64,000 bases of DNA from Candidatus Bathyarchaeota archaeon. Its GTDB lineage: Archaea; Thermoproteota; Bathyarchaeia; Bathyarchaeales; Bathycorpusculaceae. Under the pieces are notes generated by a model. That model did no database searches and was not told the DNA's origin. It saw only the letters and a list, made by a program, of their open reading frames with translations. The stretch is taken from assembly GCA_903901015.1 (NCBI GenBank), contig CAIUPH010000066.1, forward strand, positions 18,105 to 82,104, given 5' to 3'. Shown piece by piece: positions 44,096 through 52,782 of the stretch; within the stretch, counting starts at the first letter, position 1, and each line of letters begins with the position of its first letter. The position numbers and the translations under genes were made by a program.

Positions 44096-44619
44096 CTGCC
44101 CCTGTCGGTTCGAGCTAAATCCCGAAGTCTGTTAACACCATCTATTTCCAAGATGAAGTCAGCAACGCTCTTTGGCACAAGCGCCATCCAGCTGTCGTCT
44201 TTAACCATCTTTTCCCGCACGACGGTTGACATATAGAATTTTCTTTCAAACAATGGAATCGTGTTGACTTCGTAGCCTGCTTCCATAAACAGTCTCTTAG
44301 TCAACGGCTCATTAGCGTACAACGTGTGGAATTTTGGGGTGTACCCTTCAACGGCGCTGACCCAAAGCATGTGCAGATGAACGTCTGGGACAGGGACAAT
44401 CCACAACTTCGAATAATCCACGCCAGCCTCTTGCAAAGCGCGTCGAACCATAACGAGCCGCTCGCCTGCCGTGAACGGGTTGTTGGCGGTGTGGCTGTAC
44501 TGGGCGCTGCCTATGACAATAATTAATTCATCTACTTTTTCAAGAGCGTATTTTATAGCGTCTAAATGCCCCAGATGAAAAGGCTGAAACCTGCCGACGT
44601 AGAGGCCTCGTTTAACCAT
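44092..44619 (-). CDS. nadM: Nicotinamide-nucleotide adenylyltransferase, archaeal
   Basis: 175 residues from ATG 44619, preferred because GTGAG lies five bases ahead and the family starts KRGLYVGRFQPFHLGH; the frame is open to 44646. The HxGH motif FHLGH and the C-terminal STVVREKM (ISTxxR-like) bind ATP. It makes NAD+ from NMN; nadC at 48.2 kb serves the same pathway. Confidence 0.95.
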   Translation of the reverse strand: MVKRGLYVGRFQPFHLGHLDAIKYALEKVDELIIVIGSAQYSHTANNPFTAGERLVMVRRALQEAGVDYSKLWIVPVPDVHLHMLWVSAVEGYTPKFHTLYANEPLTKRLFMEAGYEVNTIPLFERKFYMSTVVREKMVKDDSWMALVPKSVADFILEIDGVNRLRDLARTDRGS

Positions 44620-44675
44620 GGTGCTCACTTGCTCTGATTGGGGCATGCAGGCATTTATGATTTGCGTAAACCTGT

Positions 44676-45260
44676 TTAAGCAAAATTTCTAAGGACGTAC
44701 TCGACGGGGTAAACCTTCAGTTGCCTGCCTTCGACTTGGATTTCTTTGGAATTAGAAAACCCGCGTTTCTCCCTGCCCAAAAGTTGCATCTTAACTTTCA
44801 AACCGAAACCGTAGCCGCCCAACGTAAAATCAGCTTTAACAACCCTGTGGCATGGAACGATTGGCGCAAATGGATTTCCAGCCATGATGTTTCCGACTGC
44901 TCGGGGTCCGCCGCCCACTGCTTTGGAGATTGCACCGTAGAAAGTTACATAGCCCAGCGGGATTTCGGAGGTTGCTTTGAGGACTTTTTTGGAGTAAGCT
45001 GGCAGATGCGATGTTGCTAACGGCAGGTTTGTGTTGGCGGTTTTTCCATCGTAGATGCATTTCAGCGTGTCAAGCGCGGTTTTGGCGTAGGCTGTGGGTT
45101 CATGGAAAACTTGGAAGGGCGCGTTGAAGGGTAAGTTGCCTAAAACGTTGCAAAGAGTTGTTTTTTGGTCTGTGCCGAAGGATGATGTTACGATTTGCTG
45201 CTCTTTGAGGGCGACTGCGAACCATGTGTCATCAATGTTTTGCAGGTAGATTTCAATCAT
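44676..45260 (-). CDS. ogt: Methylated-DNA-[protein]-cysteine S-methyltransferase
   Basis: 194 residues. The catalytic C137 is in APIVPCHRVVKADFTLGGYG, with the HTH segment YVTFYGAISKAVGGGPRAVG before it. It removes O6-alkyl groups from guanine in a suicide reaction. Its start overlaps the stop of the zinc-ribbon gene upstream by four bases. Confidence 0.95.
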   Translation of the reverse strand: MIEIYLQNIDDTWFAVALKEQQIVTSSFGTDQKTTLCNVLGNLPFNAPFQVFHEPTAYAKTALDTLKCIYDGKTANTNLPLATSHLPAYSKKVLKATSEIPLGYVTFYGAISKAVGGGPRAVGNIMAGNPFAPIVPCHRVVKADFTLGGYGFGLKVKMQLLGREKRGFSNSKEIQVEGRQLKVYPVEYVLRNFA

Positions 45261-45466
45261 CGGAGTTGCCTTCTCTCCTGAAAGTTTTTGTGCATGTTAA
45301 AAGTTTCTTCGGTAAAAACCCGTTCCCCCGAACATTCAGGGCACGCAGCAACCAGCTTCAAGTTATCCACGGAGGGTTTAGCTGTCGAGAAGTTTTTAGG
45401 GGCAACGGTCACGTAACCAAGGGATTTACCGCATTTCTGGCACCTTACCGGTTTCGAATCGCTCAT
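45257..45466 (-). CDS. Small zinc-ribbon protein
   Basis: 69 residues from ATG 45466 (MSDSKPVRCQKCGKSLGYVT); the frame is open further upstream but looks non-coding. CQKC and CPEC form one zinc ribbon. The four-base overlap with the methyltransferase gene implies coupling, so a role in DNA repair or regulation is possible but unproven. Confidence 0.75.
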   Translation of the reverse strand: MSDSKPVRCQKCGKSLGYVTVAPKNFSTAKPSVDNLKLVAACPECSGERVFTEETFNMHKNFQERRQLR

Positions 45467-45547
45467 AAATGCAACTTCGCTATTTCTATAATGGTTATAA
45501 GTAACCTTAATAATTTGTCTTGTGTATATCAAGAAAAGGCGAAAATT

Positions 45548-46246
45548 ATGGAAAGTTATGGACTACAATTACCAACTTTACCCAACATTCCACAAATCCA
45601 GCTCATGCCGCAGGAACAGCAGCAAGCTCAAGGCAACCAAGCCCAAGGCGGCAACGTATGGATGCCCGGCGCAACCACAGTGGGCGCAATCTTCAAGGGC
45701 GGAGTAATCTTGGCTTCAGAAAAAAGAGTAACATACGGCAACTTCATAATGAGTAAAGGCGGAAAAAAAGTCTTCAAAGTAACAGACCAAATCGGCGTCG
45801 CATGCGCTGGCCTTATCGGCGACATGCAAATCCTCGCCAAAGAAATGCAGGCGCAAGCCAACCTCTACAGCATGGATGTTGGACGACCAATCAGCGTCCG
45901 TTCAGCATCAAAACTTTTGGCCAACGTACTCTTCAACCGTAGATACTCGCCACTGTTCACCCAGACAATCGTAGGCGGATTAGACAACGAAGGCTCATCA
46001 CTCTATGTGCTTGACGTCTTAGGCTCCTTAATCCCAGACAAATACGCGGTTGTGGGTTCAGGAACCGAAATCGCCATGGGAGTTCTCGAAGAAGGCTACA
46101 AAGAAACCTTGAGTGTCCATGAAATGAAGGAACTCATAACACGGTCGATTAAGTCGGCCGTGAGCAGAGATTCCATGAGCGGCGACGGCATAGACTTCCT
46201 TATCATAACTAAGGAAGGCGTAGCTGAAGAATCCATAAAGTTTTAA
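45548..46246 (+). CDS. psmB: Proteasome beta subunit, predicted inactive beta1 type
   Basis: 232 residues from ATG 45548. The fold is clear: VGAIFKGGVILASEKRVTYG, then KKVFKVTDQIGVACAG, VGGLDNEGSSLYVLDVLGSL, SGDGIDFLIITKEG. When Val/Gly of the (T)TTVG motif are aligned, position 1 is Ala42 (GATTVG) instead of Thr, and position 17 is Glu (SEKR) instead of Asp; Lys33 is present. The 41-residue Pro/Gln-rich leader is longer than usual. These changes match the inactive beta1 subunits of crenarchaeal 20S proteasomes, so a second, active beta gene should lie elsewhere. Confidence 0.85.
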   Translation: MESYGLQLPTLPNIPQIQLMPQEQQQAQGNQAQGGNVWMPGATTVGAIFKGGVILASEKRVTYGNFIMSKGGKKVFKVTDQIGVACAGLIGDMQILAKEMQAQANLYSMDVGRPISVRSASKLLANVLFNRRYSPLFTQTIVGGLDNEGSSLYVLDVLGSLIPDKYAVVGSGTEIAMGVLEEGYKETLSVHEMKELITRSIKSAVSRDSMSGDGIDFLIITKEGVAEESIKF

Positions 46247-46309
46247 ACAACTTTATTTTTAATTTTTTTAGTTTATTTAGTGGTTGAGCAGCGCTAGGAA
46301 GGAAAAACT

Positions 46310-46939
46310 ATGGTGTTTGAACTAACTGATGAAGAAGGAAAATTTTTAATCCACCTCGCACGAGACACGGTGAAACAATATTTGGAAACGGGGAAAGCGT
46401 CAAAACCGCCCAAAGAAACCCCGAAAAAACTGTTTGAGCACTGCGGCGTCTTCGTAACCATCAGTACACCCATGCATGGCGAGAAGGAGCTGCGCGGATG
46501 CATCGGCTACCCTTACCCAACAAGCCCGCTTGTTGAGGCAGTGATTGATAGCGCCGTCAATGCTTCGACGGAGGACCCAAGGTTTGAACCCATGTCGCTA
46601 GAGGAGCTGGATAAAGTGGTTTTTGAGGTAAGCGTGTTGACGCCACCTGAACTCGTGGAAGTCAAGAACCCAAAGGAGTACGTGAGCAAAATCAAGGTCG
46701 GCGAAGACGGCTTAATCGTCGAAAGAGGACCCTACAAAGGACTGCTTTTGCCTCAGGTGCCCGTGGAATGGGGCTGGGCTGAAGAAGAATTCCTCTGTCA
46801 ATGCTGCGGAAAAGCAGAGTTGCCTCCTGACACATGGCTGACCAAGGACGCTAAAATCTACAAGTTCAAAGCCATCATCTTCGAGGAGCAAACACCATGC
46901 GGCGAAATAAAACGCCTAAACTTAACAAATCAGCCTTAA
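46310..46939 (+). CDS. AMMECR1 family protein
   Basis: 209 residues. The conserved LRGCIGYP (~62) and a C-terminal Cys pair in EEFLCQCCGKAELPPDTW fit archaeal AMMECR1 proteins. Function unknown; a role in RNA or protein modification is often proposed. Converges with the glycosyltransferase, overlapping by four bases. Confidence 0.92.
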   Translation: MVFELTDEEGKFLIHLARDTVKQYLETGKASKPPKETPKKLFEHCGVFVTISTPMHGEKELRGCIGYPYPTSPLVEAVIDSAVNASTEDPRFEPMSLEELDKVVFEVSVLTPPELVEVKNPKEYVSKIKVGEDGLIVERGPYKGLLLPQVPVEWGWAEEEFLCQCCGKAELPPDTWLTKDAKIYKFKAIIFEEQTPCGEIKRLNLTNQP

Positions 46940-48075
46940 TCCAGCAGCGACTCCACGATGGAAACCGCCCTATCCAACCCCTTAAACCTGCCAGAGAACT
47001 CGCTAAGTACTGCCACGTTCCTGTCGTAGGCTTCTTTTTGAGTTTCCATTTTCTCCACGGCTTTCTCGAGTTGCTTTCGGTTTTTGACTGTGATGGAGCA
47101 GTTTAAATCCTGCAGTTTAACAGCGTTGCCAAGCTGTTCAGGTTGCGTGGGGATGCAGATGCTTGGTTTACCGTACTTGATGGTTTCAAAGCATGTGGCG
47201 TGTCCGCCGCTGAAGATTACGAATTTGGCGTTTTTCATGGCTTCAGCCCGTTCTTCCGTAGATAGCCATGTATGAAGTTCGCAGTTGCCGATTTTAGCTG
47301 AAACTTTCTTTCCCGGCGTTCCCAGGCTTATGACGCATTTGGTGTTTAGTTTTTCAAGGACTGGAATGAGGGTTTTTATGAGTTTTGCCCTTGTTCCCAC
47401 GGGTCCGCTTATGGGAGCAAAAATGTGTTCTTGAGCGCCTTTAACGGGTGTGGTGTCTATGAAGCTTCCCACGTACTCAGCTTTTCCCGTTAAGCCTACG
47501 CTGTCCAAGTTGCCAATGTTGTACTCTGATACCGTGTTTGGCGGTGGATTATCGGGAATTATGGTTTTCGTGCAGTTCTTCACGTACCGCTCAACCACTC
47601 GTTCGCCGGGACTTAGGAAAGCTGAGAAACCATAGCTTGGCCTAATCATGTTGGCTATGTAGAGTGAGGGAATCTTCCATCTCTCTGCGAGTCGGAGGGC
47701 GTTTATGTCGCCGTCGGCTATGAAGAGGTCGGGTGCGATGTCGTGGAGGTTTTCTCTTAAGTCGTAGTAGCGGTGGATGGTTTCCATGGCGTTGGATTTT
47801 TTGAGTTCAAACTTGTTCTGCTCCATGTTGAAGAGTGGAAGCGGAAACAACAGGTTAAGAAGCGAAGCCGAAGTGATAATGCCATGGGCGTTTTCGTACC
47901 ATGAAATCGGCTGGCACCTGTAAACGTGGCTGAATTCTTTTTGCAGCATCTCGTAGGCTTTGCCGCCTGAAAAAAAGAACATTTCGTGACCGTTTTTCTC
48001 CAGCTGTTTCCCTAACGGAATGATTCGTGAAACGTGACCTAATCCGAGCTCGGAGCAGCTGAAGAGCAATCGCAT
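46936..48075 (-). CDS. MurG-like UDP-glycosyltransferase (GT28/GT1 type)
   Basis: 379 residues from ATG 48075 (MRLLFSCSELGLGHVSR); an ATG at 48093 adds six residues. The N-terminal Rossmann domain has GLGHVSRIIPLGKQL, and the C-terminal donor-binding domain has FVIFSGGHATCFETIKYGKP with the following IPTQPEQLGNAVKL. GT-B fold proteins transfer sugar to a lipid or protein acceptor; the acceptor is unknown. Confidence 0.85.
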   Translation of the reverse strand: MRLLFSCSELGLGHVSRIIPLGKQLEKNGHEMFFFSGGKAYEMLQKEFSHVYRCQPISWYENAHGIITSASLLNLLFPLPLFNMEQNKFELKKSNAMETIHRYYDLRENLHDIAPDLFIADGDINALRLAERWKIPSLYIANMIRPSYGFSAFLSPGERVVERYVKNCTKTIIPDNPPPNTVSEYNIGNLDSVGLTGKAEYVGSFIDTTPVKGAQEHIFAPISGPVGTRAKLIKTLIPVLEKLNTKCVISLGTPGKKVSAKIGNCELHTWLSTEERAEAMKNAKFVIFSGGHATCFETIKYGKPSICIPTQPEQLGNAVKLQDLNCSITVKNRKQLEKAVEKMETQKEAYDRNVAVLSEFSGRFKGLDRAVSIVESLLD

Positions 48076-48167
48076 ATAGCCACAGATATGCACAAGACTA
48101 TATTTGAACTATCCCTCAACAGCAGAAAAAGCAAGCATTTTAAGCCTAAGCACCAACAGTAGAGAGT

Positions 48168-49022
48168 ATGTTTGTTCCAAGGAGAATTGTGGAGGAAAAA
48201 CTCAGGCAAATCCTCGCCGACGACATCGGACAAGGCGACGTGACGGCGGCAGCAATTATTCCCGCGAATTTAACGGTTAAAGCAGAGGTCATTGCCAAGG
48301 AAGATGGCGTGGTGGCTGGAATCGAAGAAGCCACATTTCTCGCTGAATACTTGGGGCTCACCGTCAAATCCAAGGTGGCAGACGGAGAAAAAATCAAGAA
48401 CACACAAGTCCTGCTCCAAATCTCAGGCGACGCCCAAACCATCCTATCTGTAGAGCGCACCATGCTTAACCTTCTCTCGCGGATGAGCGGCATCGCCACC
48501 AAAACGCGAACGCTCGCCGAGAAACTTGAAAAGGCAAACGGAAAAACTCGGATTGCGGCAACACGCAAATCCGCGCCAGGACTGCTCTACTTTGACAAGA
48601 AAGCCGTTGTCATCGGCGGCGGTGATCCTCACAGGCTGCATTTGGATGACATGGTTCTGATTAAGGATAACCATCTTGCAATCATCGGAAGCGTCGAGGA
48701 AGCCGTTAAGAAAGCCAAAGCACAGGGTTCTTTTAGCAAAAAAATCGAAGTCGAAGTCACAGACGTCGAGGACGCCTTGAAAGCTGCAAACGCAGGCGCA
48801 GACATAGTTATGCTGGATAATTTTTCGCCCAAACAAGCCAAAGCGGCAGGAGAAGCGCTTAGGAAAGCTGGGTTTAGCAAGCTGATGCTTGAGGTGAGCG
48901 GCGGAATCACATGCGAAAACCTGTTAGATTACGCACAGGCAGACGTTGACATCATAAGCATGGGCGAACTAACTCACAGCGTTAAGGCACTGGATATTAG
49001 TTTGGAAATAGTGAAAGAATAA
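48168..49022 (+). CDS. nadC: Nicotinate-nucleotide pyrophosphorylase (quinolinate phosphoribosyltransferase)
   Basis: 284 residues. EDGVVAGIEEATFLAEYLGL, RIAATRKSAPGLLYFDKKAV and GGDPHRLHLDDMVLIKDNHL are clear NadC motifs, and ADIVMLDNFSPKQAKAA and LEVSGGITCENLLDYAQADV complete the barrel. It turns quinolinate and PRPP into NaMN for NAD+ synthesis. Confidence 0.96.
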   Translation: MFVPRRIVEEKLRQILADDIGQGDVTAAAIIPANLTVKAEVIAKEDGVVAGIEEATFLAEYLGLTVKSKVADGEKIKNTQVLLQISGDAQTILSVERTMLNLLSRMSGIATKTRTLAEKLEKANGKTRIAATRKSAPGLLYFDKKAVVIGGGDPHRLHLDDMVLIKDNHLAIIGSVEEAVKKAKAQGSFSKKIEVEVTDVEDALKAANAGADIVMLDNFSPKQAKAAGEALRKAGFSKLMLEVSGGITCENLLDYAQADVDIISMGELTHSVKALDISLEIVKE

Positions 49023-49225
49023 GAAAAACAATATCTGTGTGTATTTAGTTGTGTAAAGCTTAGGCTGAAATTCTGAGCTTAAATTTCATATTGAGCCTAA
49101 ATGCGGCTTTTCGGATTGTTCATAGGTCCGAGTATACATTTCTAAATTTTGGCTCCGTTAGTTCAAAGGACAGAATAACGACGAGATCGACAAATTCGAC
49201 CTAAACACACACCAATATCTTTCTT

Positions 49226-49813
49226 TTAACCTGCAAGATTTATAAGCCAAACTTCGACCACTGCACCGATTGCCAGTAAACCCGCGGTGGTGCCAATGAA
49301 TATTAACGCCCATTTTAACTCACGCCAAAGTATCCTTCTTCCGCCATGCGGCACCTTGGAATTACCTGCCTGTATCAGCCTTCTAATCAGCCAGATGCTC
49401 TCTGCCATGGCGATTGAATAAGATGCGAATTCCAGCCAGAACACAGGCGTTAATAGCAAGCTCGCAAGACCCAGCCATACTGGGTAGCCTTGTGTTGCTG
49501 CTATCGCGTTGAGGGCAACTCCAGTGTCGAAGAGTATGAACATTCCAAGAGCAGCTCCAGCCAACGGAAGGAACATCAGCAGGCAGATGGAGAAGTTGTT
49601 TATGAAAATATATTCTGTCAACGTATTGTTGGCTTTATGCTGATTTAATGTTGCGTTCACTTGGTCACTTAAGGTATGAGCGTCCTGTGAACTCAGCGGA
49701 ATGTAACTTCCAATTAATGTAACTATGAAGGCAACTAAGAATATGACTATGATTGAATAGATTCTTTTTCTTCTCTGTGAAGCATTCTTCCAAAAAGATA
49801 AGTCAAATTTCAT
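49226..49813 (-). CDS. SpoIIM/DUF95-type membrane protein
   Basis: 195 residues, about five helices. An amphipathic N-terminus (KNASQRRKRIYSIIVIFLVA), then NNFSICLLMFLPLAGAALGM and TPVFWLEFASYSIAMAES, a pattern typical of SpoIIM/DUF95 proteins. Their archaeal function is unknown. About 200 bases without a gene precede nadC's end. Confidence 0.8.
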   Translation of the reverse strand: MKFDLSFWKNASQRRKRIYSIIVIFLVAFIVTLIGSYIPLSSQDAHTLSDQVNATLNQHKANNTLTEYIFINNFSICLLMFLPLAGAALGMFILFDTGVALNAIAATQGYPVWLGLASLLLTPVFWLEFASYSIAMAESIWLIRRLIQAGNSKVPHGGRRILWRELKWALIFIGTTAGLLAIGAVVEVWLINLAG

Positions 49814-49956
49814 AGAACAAACCTGCTTAGTTACTTGACGTAATCTTTAGCGCTGAAATCCTCTTGCAATAGGGTTTAATGATTCTGGCAATTTAACCTT
49901 TGTCAAAAACACTCATCGAATCGATGATGAATTAAAGTGAGGTGGAATGGGAAAAA

Positions 49957-50595
49957 TTAGTTTTCCTCTTCACACTTCTCTGGCTTCAAGCCCAACGCCA
50001 AAAGGTACATTTCTGAACTTTGCTGCCTACTTGCCGGAGGCTTAACTAACTTAACCTCGATGAAGAGAGTTTTCACGGTTTGAAGGAAATCATTTAGCAA
50101 TTCGCCTTCGAAGACTTTGACAAAAAAGTTTCCTGATGGTCTTAGTACGCATTGGGCGATTTCCAGGGCTTTTTCAGCTAACTCTATTTGTCTTGCGTGG
50201 TCAACTTCCCAGACCCCAGTGATGTTTGGTGCAGCGTCACAGAGAACCACATCTGCTTTGCGTGGCAGAAAAGACTTGATTAAGTCAACTGTTCCGGGTT
50301 CAGTAAAGTCAGCTATGATTGTGCGAATGTATTCCTGTGTGAAGGGTTCAATGGGTTTTAAATCGACGCCTAAGACGAAGCCGTTTTTGCCCGTCATTTT
50401 TCTTGCCGCTTGAATCCAGCCGCCTGGAGCAGCTCCTAGATCAACTACTATGCTGTTTCTTTTTACGAACTCGTATTTTTCGTTAGCTTGCACTAGTTTG
50501 TATGTGGATCTGCTTCGGTAGTTTTCTTCTTTGGCTTTTTTAAAATAATACTCGTTTTTTCTTTCATTTAACCAAGCTTTCGGCAACGGAATCAT
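49957..50595 (-). CDS. rlmE: Ribosomal RNA 2'-O-methyltransferase RlmE/FtsJ
   Basis: 212 residues from ATG 50595 (MIPLPKAWLNERKNEYYFKK); the frame is open to 50646. The FtsJ tetrad K-D-K-E is visible: RSRSTYKL (K), CDAAPN (D), FFVKVFEG (K) and the final SSEMYLLALG (E). Motif I is VVDLGAAPGGW. It methylates a 2'-OH in the large-subunit rRNA or in tRNA. The gene overlaps the upstream one by 32 bases, so they are coupled. Confidence 0.9.
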   Translation of the reverse strand: MIPLPKAWLNERKNEYYFKKAKEENYRSRSTYKLVQANEKYEFVKRNSIVVDLGAAPGGWIQAARKMTGKNGFVLGVDLKPIEPFTQEYIRTIIADFTEPGTVDLIKSFLPRKADVVLCDAAPNITGVWEVDHARQIELAEKALEIAQCVLRPSGNFFVKVFEGELLNDFLQTVKTLFIEVKLVKPPASRQQSSEMYLLALGLKPEKCEEEN

Positions 50596-51010
50596 CCTCT
50601 GGCATATCTGGCTCTGCTGGTGCGCCTGAATCTTCGGGGGTAGCAATGACTGGTGCTGGCGGTTTTCCTAAGTTAAGAATCCACTCAGTTAGTTTTGGGC
50701 AGCTTTTCGGGGAAAGGGCGGTTGTGGGGTCGCATCGTGCGTTGTCTGGGCAAAGTAGGCATGGGCAATCCACGATGGTTTCTATGGATGCAGGCAAACG
50801 TTTGGGGTAGAGCCTGTATGTCCATCTGCCTTCCTGAAGTTCTTTTTCCCTGCGAATAAGCCCCTTCTCTTCCAGTTTAATGGAGACGCGCGAGCCTTCG
50901 CGGCTGCTTGCGCCAAGTTCACGCCATAAATCTGATTGAAGTACACCCTGATAACCTGTACCGACGACGTAGTGGAGTGCTTTCTGTTCAAGGTCATTAC
51001 GCTTAGGCAT
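50564..51010 (-). CDS. Winged-helix Fe-S protein, TFE-beta (RPC34-like) candidate
   Basis: 148 residues. Residues 8-70 form a winged helix (LHYVVGTGYQGVLQSDLWRE, SRVSIKLEEKGLIRREKE). Residues 82-104 hold five cysteines (C82, C84, C87, C93, C104), a pattern close to the cubane Fe-S motif of archaeal TFE-beta and RPC39/34. An acidic Pro-rich tail follows. TFE-beta partners with TFE-alpha in transcription initiation. The shared frame overlap with rlmE and its position divergent from kae1 are as expected for a housekeeping gene. A MarR-like Fe-S regulator is the alternative. Confidence 0.6.
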   Translation of the reverse strand: MPKRNDLEQKALHYVVGTGYQGVLQSDLWRELGASSREGSRVSIKLEEKGLIRREKELQEGRWTYRLYPKRLPASIETIVDCPCLLCPDNARCDPTTALSPKSCPKLTEWILNLGKPPAPVIATPEDSGAPAEPDMPEDDSVAESLVK

Positions 51011-51091
51011 TTAGATCAGTTCCAAATAATACAGTAATATAAGCGTTGGATTCACATAAAAATATGTATGCTTGATTAATTGTGGATTGAC

Positions 51092-52120
51092 ATGAGAAAC
51101 GCAAAGAAAACCTGTTTGGGCAAATGCTGCTTGGGAATTGAATCTTCAGCGGACGACTTCGGCGTTGGAATCGCCACATTTGAAGGGGAAATCTTAGCTA
51201 ACAAATCCGACAGTTACATTCCGCTGGAAGGCGGAATCCACCCGCGGGAAGCGGCGCGGCATCATGCGGAAGTCGCCGACAAAGTTCTTGGCGAGGCGCT
51301 GGCGAAGGCTGGCGTGAAACCCAGCGAATTGTCGGTTGTTGCGTTTTCTCAGGGACCAGGTTTAGGGCCATCATTGCGCACGGGAGCGACAGTAGCCCGA
51401 GCTTTAGCCTCATACCTAAACATCCCCCTCGTCGGAGTCAACCACTCCGTAGCCCACATTGAAATCGGCAAACTCAAAACAGGCGCATCCGACCCCGTAA
51501 CCCTCTACGCTTCAGGAGGCAACACCATGGTCACCGCATTCGAGTCAGGCCGCTACCGAGTGTTCGGCGAAACCCTCGACATCGCCCTCGGCAACTGCTT
51601 GGATGTTTTCGGCAGGTCAGCTGGGCTAAAGGGCAAAAAGGGATTGCCAGTCGGAGCCGCAATAGAACAGTTGGCGCTTAAAGGCACAAAACTCGTTACG
51701 CTGCCTTACGTGGTGAAGGGCATGGATTTGTCTCTTAGCGGCTTGCTAACAGCAGCAACGACTGCGCTTCAGAAGGGCGACTGCACGCTTGAAGATGTAT
51801 GTTACAGTCTGCAGGAGAACGCTTTTTCGATGGTTACTGAAGTTACTGAAAGGGCTTTAGCGCACACCGAGAAAAAGGAAGTGCTGTTAACCGGCGGAGT
51901 GGCCGCAAACAAACGGCTGCAATCCATGCTCGCAATCATCGCACAGGAGCACGAAGCCAAATTCAACGTGGTGCCGCTCGAGTTTGCAACCGACAACGGC
52001 GCCATGATTGCATGGACGGGCGTTCTCGCATTTAAGCATGGATTGGTGACGCCTTTAGATGAGAGTTTTGTGAAGCTGCGTTGGCGAGTAGACAAGGTGG
52101 ATGTGCCATGGATACAATAG
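51092..52120 (+). CDS. kae1: tRNA N6-adenosine threonylcarbamoyltransferase Kae1
   Basis: 342 residues from ATG 51092. CLGIESSADDFGVGI (the ASKHA signature), HHAEVADKVL and SVAHIEIGKLK (the metal-binding HxxxH region), and LLTGGVAANKRLQSML complete the fold. It is the catalytic subunit of KEOPS and makes t6A37 in tRNAs that read ANN codons. It overlaps bud32 by 13 bases. Confidence 0.95.
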   Translation: MRNAKKTCLGKCCLGIESSADDFGVGIATFEGEILANKSDSYIPLEGGIHPREAARHHAEVADKVLGEALAKAGVKPSELSVVAFSQGPGLGPSLRTGATVARALASYLNIPLVGVNHSVAHIEIGKLKTGASDPVTLYASGGNTMVTAFESGRYRVFGETLDIALGNCLDVFGRSAGLKGKKGLPVGAAIEQLALKGTKLVTLPYVVKGMDLSLSGLLTAATTALQKGDCTLEDVCYSLQENAFSMVTEVTERALAHTEKKEVLLTGGVAANKRLQSMLAIIAQEHEAKFNVVPLEFATDNGAMIAWTGVLAFKHGLVTPLDESFVKLRWRVDKVDVPWIQ

Positions 52121-52782
52121 ACGCCAAATTAGCTAAAATAAAGTTGCTCAAAATGGGTGCTGAAGCCTGCATATTTCTCTCAGAAGATTGGTACGGACGC
52201 AAAGCGGTAATCAAAATGCGCATTCCTAAAGCGTATCGTCCTGAAGCGTTAGATGAGCACATACGTAGGTATCGCACAGTTCATGAACCCCAACTAATGC
52301 ATGAAGCAAAGCAAGCTGGGGTGGCGACTCCGCTGATATACATGGTTAATGTACCCCAAGCCACCATCGTTATGGAGTACGTTGAGGGGCAACAGGTAAA
52401 ACAGCTGCTTAACGTCGCTGGCAAACATGAGCGGCATGCGTTGTGTATTCGAATCGGCGAATCCGCGGCGAGGCTGCACCAGCATGGCTTAATCCACGGC
52501 GACTTAACCACCTCCAACATTATACTGAACCCCGAAGGCAAACTTTACTTCGTGGACTTCGGCTTGGGCGAAAAAAACATCGAACTCGAAGCCCAAGGCG
52601 TAGATTTGCACTTGCTCAAACGCGCCCTCCAGAGCACGCATTTCCAGCTCTGGGAAGAATGCTTCCAAAGCGTTCTATCTGGCTACACATCCATCTTGGG
52701 GATTGCACAGGCGGAAAAGGTTTATGAGAAAATCAGAGAAATAGAGAGGCGTGGGCGCTATGTCGAAGAACGCAGACAGTAA
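52108..52782 (+). CDS. bud32: KEOPS complex kinase/ATPase Bud32
   Basis: 224 residues from ATG 52108, which overlaps kae1 by 13 bases and has AAGGTGG as binding site. KMGAEACIFLSEDWYGRKAV (P-loop replacement and Lys), HGLIHGDLTTSNIIL (catalytic HGDLTxxN) and VDFGLG (DFG) are present. It activates Kae1 and completes t6A synthesis. ITPase overlaps its end. Confidence 0.96.
   Translation: MDTIDAKLAKIKLLKMGAEACIFLSEDWYGRKAVIKMRIPKAYRPEALDEHIRRYRTVHEPQLMHEAKQAGVATPLIYMVNVPQATIVMEYVEGQQVKQLLNVAGKHERHALCIRIGESAARLHQHGLIHGDLTTSNIILNPEGKLYFVDFGLGEKNIELEAQGVDLHLLKRALQSTHFQLWEECFQSVLSGYTSILGIAQAEKVYEKIREIERRGRYVEERRQ

Noticed and set aside
45224..45547. Long N-terminal extension of the proteasome beta subunit
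   Set aside because: It lies antisense to the zinc-ribbon and methyltransferase genes and has no similarity to beta-subunit leaders; ATG 45548 is the better start.
49151..49200. A tRNA-like start (GGCTCCG, TAGTTCAAAGGACAGAA) before the SpoIIM-like gene
   Set aside because: The 5' acceptor and D-arm look like a tRNA, but the anticodon stem does not pair and no T-arm or 3' acceptor follows. I see at best a fragment.
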